64,000 bases of DNA, taken from contig NZ_QTVN01000014.1 of NCBI RefSeq assembly GCF_003460605.1, forward strand, positions 1 through 64,000, read 5' to 3'. The translations under genes were made by a program, and so were the position numbers. The stretch is from Ruminococcus sp. AF31-8BH (GTDB lineage: Bacteria > Bacillota > Clostridia > Lachnospirales > Lachnospiraceae). The number at the start of each line of letters is the position of its first letter. Within the stretch, counting starts at the first letter, position 1. The notes below the pieces were generated by a model. The model was not told where the DNA came from. It ran no database searches and saw only the letters and a list, made by a program, of their open reading frames with translations. This document shows positions 8,689 to 15,877 of the stretch, one piece after another.

Positions 8689-9102
8689 GTGAAAAAGATA
8701 GAAATTATTGAGAGAATCACAGATGCTAATGGAAGCATAAGTGAAAACATATTGACTAGCTGGGAACATAAAAACCAATTCATACCGGAAATTATAAGGT
8801 TTGGAGAATTAAAAATATATCTACAGGAACGAATTGTTAAAAAGAATGATAGTGATGTTCATCTTTCAAAATATGAATATGATATTTTACTTCTTTTAGC
8901 GAAAAGTCCAGGTAGAATATTTGGAAAAGAAATGGTTTATGATCTGGTATGGAATGAACCTTATTCCGGTGATTATAATGTGGTTATGCGACATATCTGC
9001 AATATCAGAGAAAAAATAGAAGATGATCCTGGACAACCATTATATATACAAACAGTACGAGGTGTAGGATATCGGTTTAACGGGAATTTAGGCAGCGAGT
9101 GA
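8689..9102 (+). CDS. Orphan OmpR-type winged-helix DNA-binding protein
   Basis: A 137-residue protein with a GTG start preceded by AGAGG. Residues about 35-130 match the Trans_reg_C winged helix of OmpR/PhoB response regulators: the LSKYEYDILLLLAKSPGRIF segment and the ending IQTVRGVGYRF are diagnostic. There is no receiver domain and no phospho-acceptor aspartate; the N-terminal 34 residues are unlike REC. It cannot act as a normal phosphorelay output and probably binds DNA constitutively or through a partner. It diverges from blaI and faces the mobilisation genes. Similar lone winged-helix proteins occur in clostridial mobile elements, so control of mob or resistance genes is plausible. Confidence 0.8.
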   Translation: MKKIEIIERITDANGSISENILTSWEHKNQFIPEIIRFGELKIYLQERIVKKNDSDVHLSKYEYDILLLLAKSPGRIFGKEMVYDLVWNEPYSGDYNVVMRHICNIREKIEDDPGQPLYIQTVRGVGYRFNGNLGSE

Positions 9103-9113
9103 AATCGCTGCCT
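9090..9113 (+). terminator. Hairpin terminator of the winged-helix gene
   Basis: AGGCAGCGA (9090-9098) pairs perfectly with TCGCTGCCT (9105-9113). The TGA stop of the gene lies in the loop. The T-rich tail is short. Being palindromic, it may also serve the convergent relaxase gene. Confidence 0.55.
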
Positions 9114-9125
9114 ATTATTATGGTT

Positions 9126-10505
9126 TTACAAAGAAGGAAGTTTGTTATGGGAAGATTTTTCTATTTCAGGATCATCCGGTTTTAGATACTTGGACAAGTT
9201 TTGATGTATCAATTCCAACTCTTTCATTTCTTTCCGAAAGGAAACATATTGAGTATTTATTGACTTCTTTCTGGAAATAAGCTCTGAAATTTGAGCCTGT
9301 AACTTATTGGTATTGAGCTGTTTCAGGTCTATACCATTTTCCTGTAAAATATGCTCGGCACCAGCGAAAAGGATAATTTGAGATTCATATTTACGGAAAT
9401 AACGATCCGAATCTTTTGAGCTTTTATAATAGTCGTTATAAATTTTATTTTTCTGATATTGTTCAGCGTATTTTAGCAGTTCTCGAAGATGTCGGATCTG
9501 TGATTCAAGAGAGACGACAGTGGTATTTACCTCCTTTTGTTGCATATGTAACAAGGTTATGCGGCTTTCAAGTTCTGAAAAATTATGTAGATTATGTGTA
9601 AGCATCTGGCTATATGTAGTAGAAACAATCTTTAAATTTTCCTTATTTGCCCATTTCTGAAGGCCGATGTTTCCTGTTATATTGGGAGCGTTGGTGTCTA
9701 TTAACTTCTTGCGAACAGAAGAAATGGCAGTTCTCTGGAGTTTATTCTCAATACGTTCTTTGATACGTTCCTTAGTAAAATTTTTTCCTAAAGATTTAGC
9801 ACTTCCACGCACTGGACGGGACATATCGGGAGAACGAAAGGTAATGTATTTTCTGCTGTTTTCGCCAAATTCTGCGTTTTTTATTTCATATCCTTTAGCT
9901 TCCATAAATGTAAGAAATTCTGAATAAGTGGAAACGATTCGGATTGTCTGGTTGATATCTTTTCGCAGCTGCGCTTTTTTACTGGATTCAGATTTATTTG
10001 CAGCCCATTCATTGTATTTCATTCCCTTTTTACCATTTGGCATAATTGTGGACAGGTTATGTTCCTGGCATAAAGTGTCGCTGAGATTTCGTATTTTCCA
10101 GTAATTCTTTTTACAGTCATGGTAATGAGAAAAAGTGATGTTATCTGCAGAACAGAAAATTAAATGGTTATGTACATGACCTTTATCAGTGTGTGTTGTC
10201 AGAACATAGGAGTATTTTCCCTCCAGTAAGCGATCCGCAAGTTCTTTGCCAATTTGATGGGCTTCTTCATAGGAAACTTCACCAGGGGAAAATGCCTGAA
10301 TCAGATGAAATGCCTTATTTGTATTGTGCGGATCTCTGCAGTCATGTGTATGATCCAAAGTGTATTTAAAGTCAAGAACGGCTGTTTCGGGAGAGCAGGC
10401 AAAGGAAGAAATATATAGATTCTGGTCAGTTTTATCTGGATTGCAGATGTATTCTATTGCTTTATCAACGGTTGTTTTGATACCATGGATTTTTGTAACT
10501 GCCAT
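9126..10505 (-). CDS. MobP-type relaxase (mobilisation nuclease)
   Basis: A 459-residue relaxase of the Relaxase/Mobilisation nuclease family. The N-terminus MAVTKIHGIK is typical, Tyr19 is the likely DNA-attacking residue, and the metal-binding three-histidine motif is seen as H105-x-D107 followed by H112-N-H114-L. The C-terminal part from about residue 300 is predicted to be helical or coiled-coil, as in other Mob relaxases. By family knowledge it nicks oriT and leads the strand into a recipient through a helper conjugation system. It overlaps the upstream mobC-like gene by 52 bases, indicating translational coupling. It is full length. Its presence marks the neighbourhood of the resistance genes as mobilizable. 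Confidence 0.92.
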   Translation of the reverse strand: MAVTKIHGIKTTVDKAIEYICNPDKTDQNLYISSFACSPETAVLDFKYTLDHTHDCRDPHNTNKAFHLIQAFSPGEVSYEEAHQIGKELADRLLEGKYSYVLTTHTDKGHVHNHLIFCSADNITFSHYHDCKKNYWKIRNLSDTLCQEHNLSTIMPNGKKGMKYNEWAANKSESSKKAQLRKDINQTIRIVSTYSEFLTFMEAKGYEIKNAEFGENSRKYITFRSPDMSRPVRGSAKSLGKNFTKERIKERIENKLQRTAISSVRKKLIDTNAPNITGNIGLQKWANKENLKIVSTTYSQMLTHNLHNFSELESRITLLHMQQKEVNTTVVSLESQIRHLRELLKYAEQYQKNKIYNDYYKSSKDSDRYFRKYESQIILFAGAEHILQENGIDLKQLNTNKLQAQISELISRKKSINTQYVSFRKEMKELELIHQNLSKYLKPDDPEIEKSSHNKLPSL

Positions 10506-10795
10506 ATTTTTTCCATTAACTCCTTTATATCGTCCAGGTCCTTTGGGTAAACTGTATTGGTACTGTTTATACGATGGGTGATCTGATTCAAATTGCTGCT
10601 GATATTGCCCAGCAGGGTATTCATTTTTCGGATATGAGAGTAGTCTACTTCATATACAAATCCATATAAGATCATTTTCCGTAGAAAGGCAGATTTGCTT
10701 TTCATCCTGGAAAGACGATATTTTTCTTCTAAAATGTATTGTTCGTCATCATTCAAATAAAATTGTACGGGATGAATTCTGGTACGTTTGCTCAT
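10454..10795 (-). CDS. MobC-like relaxosome accessory protein
   Basis: A 113-residue protein with a ribbon-helix-helix-like N-terminus (MSKRTRIHPVQFYLNDDEQ) followed by helices with an NLNQITHRIN segment, a hallmark of MobC/relaxosome proteins. By family knowledge it melts oriT DNA and helps the relaxase nick. It precedes and overlaps the relaxase gene. The ribosome site (GGAGG) lies just before the ATG at 10795. The overlap of 52 bases means the end of this protein is read in another frame from the start of the relaxase. Confidence 0.8.
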   Translation of the reverse strand: MSKRTRIHPVQFYLNDDEQYILEEKYRLSRMKSKSAFLRKMILYGFVYEVDYSHIRKMNTLLGNISSNLNQITHRINSTNTVYPKDLDDIKELMEKIWQLQKSMVSKQPLIKQ

Positions 10796-11195
10796 TGAAA
10801 TCCTCCAATTCGTTTTTTTCTATAAAAAAGAGTACAAAAAAACTGTCTAACCAGTTCGGCTATGACAGTTATGGTACTTGGTTTTTTGTTGGTTTGGACA
10901 GATGTATCTGTAAGTTATTTTAACAGGACTGGGTGAAAGCGTCAAATTAAGAAATTATAAAATATGAGAGGGCCAGGGATACTCCCTGATACATTTTGGT
11001 AGAATGAACCGGAAAGGGAATTTGACAAAATGAGCCAGTTGTCATGACACTGGCAGTGCTTGCTTCTTTTGGGGTGTAGCCTGCAAAGCAGGCTATGCAA
11101 AAGCTATAAGACATAAATGGAACTGTGAGAAGTGGTTGAGAATATAATCTTGATAGCGTATAATCAGAGCAAGAAATCGTAAGTGAGGGATAAAT
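10796..11195. other. Non-coding stretch upstream of mobC; holds candidate oriT
   Basis: About 400 bases with no supported gene. It contains the inverted repeat described separately (10831-10878) and is the expected place for an origin of transfer. A minus-strand frame at 10947-11234 has the composition of a shadow frame and is not called. Confidence 0.5.
10831..10878. other. Candidate origin of transfer (oriT)
   Basis: An interrupted inverted repeat lies 36 bases upstream of the mobC start: AGTAC...AACTGTC (10831-10847) against GACAGTT...GTACT (10864-10878), with a 16-base centre. Position next to mobC and the nested repeat structure fit an oriT. No nick-site consensus could be confirmed. 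Confidence 0.4.
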
Positions 11196-11588
11196 TTGAA
11201 ACGTGAGGAAATTTTTCAATATGTGAAAGAGCAATATGGAACGGAACCGGAATATTTATGGAAAAAAGATCCTGATTCTGCGGTGCTTCGACATAAAAAT
11301 GGAAAATGGTATGCTATAATTATGGCAGTGGAAAAGAAAACACTGGGATTAGAAGAAGATGGAAAAATTAATATCCTGGATGTAAAATGTGACCCTGATC
11401 TGGTTGGGATGTTAATTCAAACGTATGGATTTTTACCGGGGTATCATATGAATAAGCGGCACTGGATTACGATTCTTCTGGATGAATCTGTCAGTGAAGC
11501 CAAGACGCTGGATTTCCTGGATATGAGTTATGATTTAACCGAATCAAGCAAGTCCCCTGCTTCAATTTCGCAAAACAATAAGCAGTAG
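11196..11588 (+). CDS. MmcQ/YjbR family protein
   Basis: A 130-residue protein of the YjbR/MmcQ fold (double-wing DNA-binding-like domain). Features are the GTEPEYLW segment near the start, AVLRHKNGKWYAII, and LPGYHMNKRHWITILLD. The family function is unsettled. It starts at TTG (11196), supported by GTGAGGGA six bases upstream. The last residues (after about 115) are encoded inside one arm of a 12-base inverted repeat (11545-11556 with 11592-11603), so the C-terminal tail may come from an inserted repeat. It stands alone between the mob genes and the toxin-antitoxin pair. Confidence 0.75.
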   Translation: MKREEIFQYVKEQYGTEPEYLWKKDPDSAVLRHKNGKWYAIIMAVEKKTLGLEEDGKINILDVKCDPDLVGMLIQTYGFLPGYHMNKRHWITILLDESVSEAKTLDFLDMSYDLTESSKSPASISQNNKQ

Positions 11589-11647
11589 TTTGGGACTTGC
11601 TTGTATCAGGAGTGGTGCTAGCCACTCCTGATAAGCTGCGAAGCAGC
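11545..11647. repeat. Cluster of three perfect hairpins
   Basis: Arms CAAGCAAGTCCC (11545-11556) and GGGACTTGCTTG (11592-11603) match perfectly. Next comes an 11-base-pair hairpin with ATCAGGAGTGG and CCACTCCTGAT (11605-11632), then GCTGC-GAA-GCAGC (11635-11647). There is no T-run, so this is not a simple terminator. It leads directly into the dispersed repeat at 11657. Confidence 0.65.
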
Positions 11648-11656
11648 ATTCGGTTA

Positions 11657-11692
11657 TGAGCAAGTAGCGAAGCGGATTGCGAATATCCGCTT
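11657..11692 (+). repeat. Dispersed intergenic hairpin repeat, copy A
   Basis: It begins TGAGCAAGTAGCGAAGCGG and ends with a GCGGAT / ATCCGC hairpin. Closely related copies lie at 28069-28115 and 31797-31843, always between genes. Confidence 0.7.
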
Positions 11693-11759
11693 GACTTGAC
11701 AGTGGGAAGTAATTAAAAAGGAAGCCTTTCAGAAAAATCTCTGATCGGCTCCCAGGTAT

Positions 11760-12110
11760 TTATTCTGGATATGTATAAGTTGATCTTTGCAGCAGGATAT
11801 TTTCCCAATCTCGTTCATGGCGCAGCACTCGGAGAATATGAATCTCTTTTGTTTGTTCCATTATAATATAAAAAATAATAGATGGCGGAAAAGATCTTTT
11901 ATGTATGGAATATCCTCTGTACAGAATTTGAGTTCGGGGAAAGGCAGTACTGAACTGGCTTAAATTCTGCATTTGTTCTTTCAGATCAGATTGAAAACGG
12001 TCAGCACGTTGCTGGCTGAATTCTTCTTCAATATAATCTGCAATGTCTGTGACATCGTAAATTGCTTCCCAGGTTAAAATAATTTTATATTCTTGCATTT
12101 CTTCGTGCAT
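11760..12110 (-). CDS. RelE/ParE-type toxin
   Basis: A 116-residue protein of the RelE/ParE superfamily. Diagnostic parts are YKIILTWEAIYDVTDIADYI near the start, a central helix pair, FPRTQILYRGYSIHKRSF, and the C-terminal ILRVLRHERDWENIL. By family knowledge it is an mRNA-cleaving or gyrase-poisoning toxin neutralised by the adjacent antitoxin; sequence does not decide which. It overlaps the antitoxin gene by 26 bases. An alternative ATG four codons further in is possible. It probably helps keep the mobile region in the population. Confidence 0.85.
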   Translation of the reverse strand: MHEEMQEYKIILTWEAIYDVTDIADYIEEEFSQQRADRFQSDLKEQMQNLSQFSTAFPRTQILYRGYSIHKRSFPPSIIFYIIMEQTKEIHILRVLRHERDWENILLQRSTYTYPE

Positions 12111-12258
12111 CCCTTAATTCTGTGATTTTGCGAAAAGCATCTTCCAGCGGCAATTCACGACCAGCTTCCATATCATCAATTCCCCGGTCTAACATGCGGA
12201 GAAGATGATTGTTTTCCTGGCTTTTATCGGTTGTAGGGACTTTTTTTGTTAATTCCAT
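12085..12258 (-). CDS. Antitoxin partner of RelE/ParE toxin
   Basis: A 57-residue acidic/basic small protein starting MELTKKVPTTDKSQENN at 12258, where GGAGTG lies at good distance. The longer frame up to 12348 lacks such a site. The C-terminal segment (LEDAFRKITELRDARRNARI) is a helix that would wrap the toxin. No clear DNA-binding fold is visible, which is often the case for such short antitoxins. Its overlap with the toxin gene and order antitoxin-toxin support the assignment. Confidence 0.75.
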   Translation of the reverse strand: MELTKKVPTTDKSQENNHLLRMLDRGIDDMEAGRELPLEDAFRKITELRDARRNARI

Positions 12259-12432
12259 GAAAATCACTCCAATCATACGGTTTATAAATAGTGTATGTTG
12301 TTCAGAAGTATCTATCCATAGTTTAGCATAGAATGGGCAGCAATACAATTGAATTATTTTGCAGGAGTGTCCGTCAGACCAAGAATTATATATCCGTTGT
12401 TGGATTAAGGAAAGATATGAGGCAGGAAATAC

Positions 12433-12478
12433 AGTAAGCGCTTAACTTTCGAGTACCATAGAAAATTAAGCGCTTACT
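12433..12478. repeat. 13-bp perfect inverted repeat after folT
   Basis: AGTAAGCGCTTAA (12433-12445) and TTAAGCGCTTACT (12466-12478) face each other across 20 bases, just downstream of folT on the minus strand. No T-run follows in either direction, so it is either a weak terminator or a transposition/recombination scar near the boundary of the accessory region. Confidence 0.55.
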
Positions 12479-12490
12479 TTACAAATAAAA

Positions 12491-13057
12491 TCAGTTTACA
12501 GCCGGTTTTCTAAAAAGATTAAAAATCCCTGTCTGCTCAATCAATCTTGTGATAGTAAAGAAGATAAAGGAATCAATTGGCCACATGATCAGGTTCTTTA
12601 CCGTACGCATTGGAAGGATTGCCAGGAAGCCCTTTCCGTAGAGCATGTCCAGCCATAAGGTGTTTAACAGGACATTTACGATCAGAACCACTACCAGTTT
12701 TGCAATCAGTACACGGCGGAAGGTGAGTTTATGCTTGTAGTAAAAACATCCGTAAATAAATGCCGCGAGCATTGCATTAAAGGTGAAGCCAAAGAAAAAT
12801 GGTCCATCCGGGCGGATAAAGAATTTCACAATATCCAGCACACCGGCGAACAGGCATCCTGTAACAGGTCCAAACAGATAATCCGCAATCTGATTTGGAA
12901 TACCGGAAAATCCAATTTTTACATAGGGACCGATGTTGATAGAAGCGACTGAATTTAAGATCAGTGCCAGGGCAGCGAGCATTGCACAGACTGCCAGGGT
13001 AGAAGTGGTTTTCAGCTCTTTGGCTGAAGTGAGAAACATGTTCTTTGTTTTCTCCAT
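12491..13057 (-). CDS. folT: Folate ECF transporter substrate-binding component
   Basis: A 188-residue integral membrane protein with about five to six helices, of the folate-family ECF S component. The GYP/GPYVKIGFSGIPNQIADYLFGP segment and the FGPVTGCLFAGVLDIVKFF segment are typical. It would bind folate and share the EcfAA'T energy module encoded elsewhere. The start at 13057 has a strong AGGAGGT site. Only 28 bases separate it from the truncated ORF upstream on the same strand, so they form a small operon remnant. No tetrahydrofolate riboswitch was found before it. Confidence 0.88.
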   Translation of the reverse strand: MEKTKNMFLTSAKELKTTSTLAVCAMLAALALILNSVASINIGPYVKIGFSGIPNQIADYLFGPVTGCLFAGVLDIVKFFIRPDGPFFFGFTFNAMLAAFIYGCFYYKHKLTFRRVLIAKLVVVLIVNVLLNTLWLDMLYGKGFLAILPMRTVKNLIMWPIDSFIFFTITRLIEQTGIFNLFRKPAVN

Positions 13058-13085
13058 AAAAAAATTACCTCCTTTTCTTTTTCGC

Positions 13086-13319
13086 TCACAATAGGAGATA
13101 ATCTATGGATTCATATTTATCTTCTGTTGCAGCGAGAAGCAATCCACGAACCGCAAGATTTCTCTTTTCGTCCTCCGGCAACTCTCCATCCGGAAGGCAC
13201 TTTACGCTCATGAACTTACTCTGCATTACTTTACAAGGGACAGTATATAGCAGATTGCTGAAAAAAGCAAGTAAAAAATACGTAAAGTTAGATAAAAATG
13301 CGGGCTTCAGGAATACCAA
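13086..13319 (-). pseudogene. Truncated ORF upstream of folT
   Basis: A minus-strand frame whose last 45 residues (from about MQSKFMSVKCLPDGELPEDE to its TGA) have normal coding composition. The first 30 or so residues are hydrophobic and look like out-of-gene sequence. It stops 28 bases before folT. It probably is the 3' end of a gene whose 5' part was lost at a junction near 13320, where the degV remnant begins on the other strand. I do not recognise the protein family. Confidence 0.4.
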
Positions 13320-13329
13320 TACCTATTGA

Positions 13330-13631
13330 CAATCCTATTTATACCGCGGTGGACGCTGCAATGCGGTAGCGGCCATGGCAGGCGGTGTTTTAAAGCTGCA
13401 TCCGAAGATCGTGGTGGGAAATGGTGCTATGAATGCTTCCAAAAAATATCGGGGGAAAATTGCTTCTGTGATCATGTCCTACGTAAAAAATATGGAAAAT
13501 GACTTAAAAAATGCGAGACCGGAACGTGTGTTTATCACCCATTCCGGCTGTGACCGGGAAACAGTAGAGACGGTGTGGTTTCCAGCCATTGCGGTCTGGG
13601 TACGCTTGGCGTTTTGTATATTGCGTTATGA
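13330..13631 (+). pseudogene. degV remnant (5' truncated, internal deletion, frameshift)
   Basis: After an in-frame TGA at 13327-13329, translation gives GGRCNAVAAMAGGVLKLHP, KKYRGK and FITHSGCDRETVE, all typical of the C-terminal half of DegV fatty-acid-binding proteins. The reading frame then shifts. In another frame SSHCGLGTLGVLYIAL followed by TGA (13629-13631) gives the expected DegV ending. About 25 residues between the two parts are missing. The N-terminal domain is absent. This gene cannot make a functional protein. Confidence 0.8.
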
Positions 13632-13659
13632 TTTTTCAAACACGCTCTAAGGCGGACCG

Positions 13660-14004
13660 TTTATATCTTGGGAAAAATATGATCCAGATCGCGGCTGCCC
13701 ATGGAATGACGGTTTACCCATGCGGGGAAGGACAGGAACTGGCTGCTTATGGCGCCGACTGCAGCGGCTGCATGACAAAGCGAACCTACGAGAAAGCACT
13801 TCATACCACACTTGCGATCCCGAAGAAACAGCCTCTTCGAAAGGCGTGCGCCTGTTTTATGGGAAATGACATTGGAGCGTATAATACCTGTCTCCATATG
13901 TGCAGATACTGCTATGCCAATTACGATTCCAGAACCGTAAAACAAAATTATGCCTTCCACGATCCCGCCTCCTCGACGGGCAGATGGTACTGGAGTTTAG
14001 CTGA
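13660..14004 (+). pseudogene. DUF1848 C-terminal remnant
   Basis: From about 13667 the frame encodes MIQIAAAHGMTVYPCGEG, then CACFMGNDIGAYNTC and CRYCYANYDS, the C-terminal Cys cluster of DUF1848 proteins. The N-terminal 190 or so residues are missing. After HDPAS the frame shifts; LLDGQMVLEFS and a TGA (14002-14004) in another frame give the usual end. It is a decayed relative of the intact gene at 454-1395. Confidence 0.8.
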
Positions 14005-14033
14005 AAAGAGGTTGATCGTAAGCTTGAGGGGGC

Positions 14034-14061
14034 TTGTAAATTCCCCTGGCGATGTTATAAT
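14034..14061 (+). promoter_or_regulatory. Probable gldA promoter
   Basis: TTGTAA (14034-14039), a 16-base gap and a perfect TATAAT (14056-14061) precede gldA by about 90 bases. Confidence 0.55.
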
Positions 14062-14150
14062 GAAAATGGATTTTTTAACAAGTAAAATCCGGCGCGAGCC
14101 AGAGGCGGAGGTTGGCTTCCATAAAATACAAAAAAAGGAGCGAATAAAAA

Positions 14151-15251
14151 ATGGCAAAAGTATTGATCAGCCCTTCCAAATATTTACAGGGCGCAGGAGA
14201 AATGAAAAACATCGGAACCTATGCAGCAAACTGCGGAAAGAAAGCACTGGTTCTGATCAGTAAAGGCGGTTATAAGAGAATTGGAAAAATGATCGAGGAC
14301 AGCTTTGCGGCAAGCGACTGCGATGTGGTTTTTGATTATTTTAACGGAGAGTGCTGCAATAGCGAGATTAACCGTCTGGTAGAAATTGTGAAAGAAAGCG
14401 GCTGTGACCTTACCATCGGTATTGGCGGAGGCAAGATTTTTGATACAGCCAAGGCAGTGGCATACTATGCCAAAACACCGGTGTTTATCTGCCCGACCAT
14501 TGCTTCCACAGATGCACCATGCAGCGCATTATCTGTTGTATACACAGAAGACGGCGTTTTTGAAAAATATCTGTTCCTTCCTGCAAATCCAAATCTGGTG
14601 CTTATGGACACAGATATTATTGCGAAATCACCTGTTCGTCTCACAGTAGCAGGAATGGGAGACGCCCTTGCAACTTATTTCGAAGCAAGAGCATGCAAAC
14701 AAAGCGGTGCAGCCTCCTGTGCAGGGGGTAAGACCACAGAAGCCGCTATGGCCCTTGCAAAGCTTTGCTTTGATACCCTGATGGAAGAAGGCATAAAAGC
14801 CAAAATAGCACTGGAAGCCGGGGTATGCACACCTGCTGTAGAGAAGGTTATTGAGGCAAACACCCTGTTATCCGGAATCGGTTTTGAAAGTGCCGGACTT
14901 GCAGGCGCACATGCAATCCACAACGGATTCACTGTTCTGGAAGAGTGCCACCACATGTATCACGGAGAAAAGGTTGCTTTTGGAACTCTCACCCAGCTGG
15001 TTCTGGAGAATGTTCCACAGGAAGAATTAGAGGACATCATTTTATGGTGCATCGAAGTAGGCCTTCCAGTCACCTTAAAAGAGCTTGGCGCAGAAAACGT
15101 CACAGATGAACAGCTCATGGAAGTAGCTAAAACCGCATGCTCTGAGAACGATACCCTTCACAACATGCCATTTGAAGTAACACCGGAAACGGTATTTGCA
15201 GCAATGAAAGCAGCAGATGCATATGGCAGATATTATCTTGGAGAAAACTAA
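14151..15251 (+). CDS. gldA: Glycerol dehydrogenase (NAD+, iron/zinc type)
   Basis: A 366-residue group III metal alcohol dehydrogenase. It oxidises glycerol to dihydroxyacetone with NAD+, or runs in reverse, in the cytoplasm. The nucleotide loop GIGGGKIFDTAKA is at 90-102. Metal ligands expected from the family are Asp171, His254 and His271. Length and ends are normal; AAAGGAGCG precedes the ATG. It is followed 45 bases later by tagD, the first gene of the glycerophosphate-polymer region, so it may link glycerol or DHA pools to that pathway. That link is inferred from position only. Confidence 0.92.
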   Translation: MAKVLISPSKYLQGAGEMKNIGTYAANCGKKALVLISKGGYKRIGKMIEDSFAASDCDVVFDYFNGECCNSEINRLVEIVKESGCDLTIGIGGGKIFDTAKAVAYYAKTPVFICPTIASTDAPCSALSVVYTEDGVFEKYLFLPANPNLVLMDTDIIAKSPVRLTVAGMGDALATYFEARACKQSGAASCAGGKTTEAAMALAKLCFDTLMEEGIKAKIALEAGVCTPAVEKVIEANTLLSGIGFESAGLAGAHAIHNGFTVLEECHHMYHGEKVAFGTLTQLVLENVPQEELEDIILWCIEVGLPVTLKELGAENVTDEQLMEVAKTACSENDTLHNMPFEVTPETVFAAMKAADAYGRYYLGEN

Positions 15252-15296
15252 GACTAAATTAACGGAATAATGCAATTGAGGAGATTTTCTGATAAA

Positions 15297-15710
15297 ATGA
15301 AAAGAGTAATTACCTATGGAACCTTTGATTTGCTTCACTATGGGCACATTAACCTGCTTCGCAGAGCCAAGGAGTATGGAGACTATCTGATCGTGGGACT
15401 TTCCACAGACGAATTCAACTGGAATGAGAAGCAGAAGAAATGCTATTTTTCCTATGAAAAAAGAAAACAGCTGCTGGAAGCCATCCGGTATGTGGATCTT
15501 GTGATCCCGGAGGAGAACTGGGAGCAGAAACGGACAGATGTGAAGGAATATCATGTGGACACCTTTGTGATGGGAGATGACTGGAAGGGGAAATTCGATT
15601 TCCTCAAGGAGGAAGGCTGCGAAGTGATCTACCTTCCACGCACCCCGGAAATCTCCTCCACGCAGATCAAAAATGATCTGAACATGAAGAAAGAAAACGA
15701 TAACAGATAA
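15297..15710 (+). CDS. tagD: Glycerol-3-phosphate cytidylyltransferase
   Basis: A 137-residue nucleotidyltransferase making CDP-glycerol from CTP and sn-glycerol 3-phosphate. The start MKRVITYGTFDLLHYGHINL holds the H14-x-G-H17 motif, and RTPEISSTQI near the end is the second signature. I chose the ATG at 15297 because the conserved domain begins there and GAGGAG lies upstream; the longer frame from 15270 adds nine residues not seen in the family. CDP-glycerol is the substrate for the TagF-type proteins just downstream. A strong terminator follows. Confidence 0.93.
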   Translation: MKRVITYGTFDLLHYGHINLLRRAKEYGDYLIVGLSTDEFNWNEKQKKCYFSYEKRKQLLEAIRYVDLVIPEENWEQKRTDVKEYHVDTFVMGDDWKGKFDFLKEEGCEVIYLPRTPEISSTQIKNDLNMKKENDNR

Positions 15711-15724
15711 GAAAACAAAATGAA

Positions 15725-15770
15725 ACTGCCGCAAATGGGAAATACTATCCCTGGCGGCAGTCTTTTTTTT
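15725..15770 (+). terminator. Intrinsic terminator after tagD
   Basis: ACTGCCGC pairs with GCGGCAGT across an inner GGGA/TCCC pair and is followed by eight or more T (to 15770). Confidence 0.85.
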
Positions 15771-15800
15771 GCTGGAAAGTGCAGTTTCCTGCCGCAAACA

Positions 15801-15828
15801 TTGACTTTCGTAAAGATTTCTTTATAAT
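15801..15828 (+). promoter_or_regulatory. Promoter of the glycerophosphate polymer operon
   Basis: TTGACT (15801-15806), 16-base spacer and TATAAT (15823-15828), about 50 bases before the first TagF-type gene. Confidence 0.7.
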
Positions 15829-15877
15829 ATAGTAATGATATGATAAAATTTGGGGACATCTACGTGAGGAAATAAAT

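Noticed and set aside
13058..13140. Possible tetrahydrofolate riboswitch before folT
   Set aside because: Only 28 bases lie between the upstream ORF and folT; no aptamer motif is visible.
13105..13329. 74-codon plus-strand frame
   Set aside because: Overlaps the better-supported minus-strand ORF that sits 28 bases before folT; no ribosome site.
13339..13365. ACCGCGGTGG resembling a T-box antiterminator sequence
   Set aside because: In frame it encodes the conserved GGRCNAVAAM part of degV, and no T-box stem structure precedes it.
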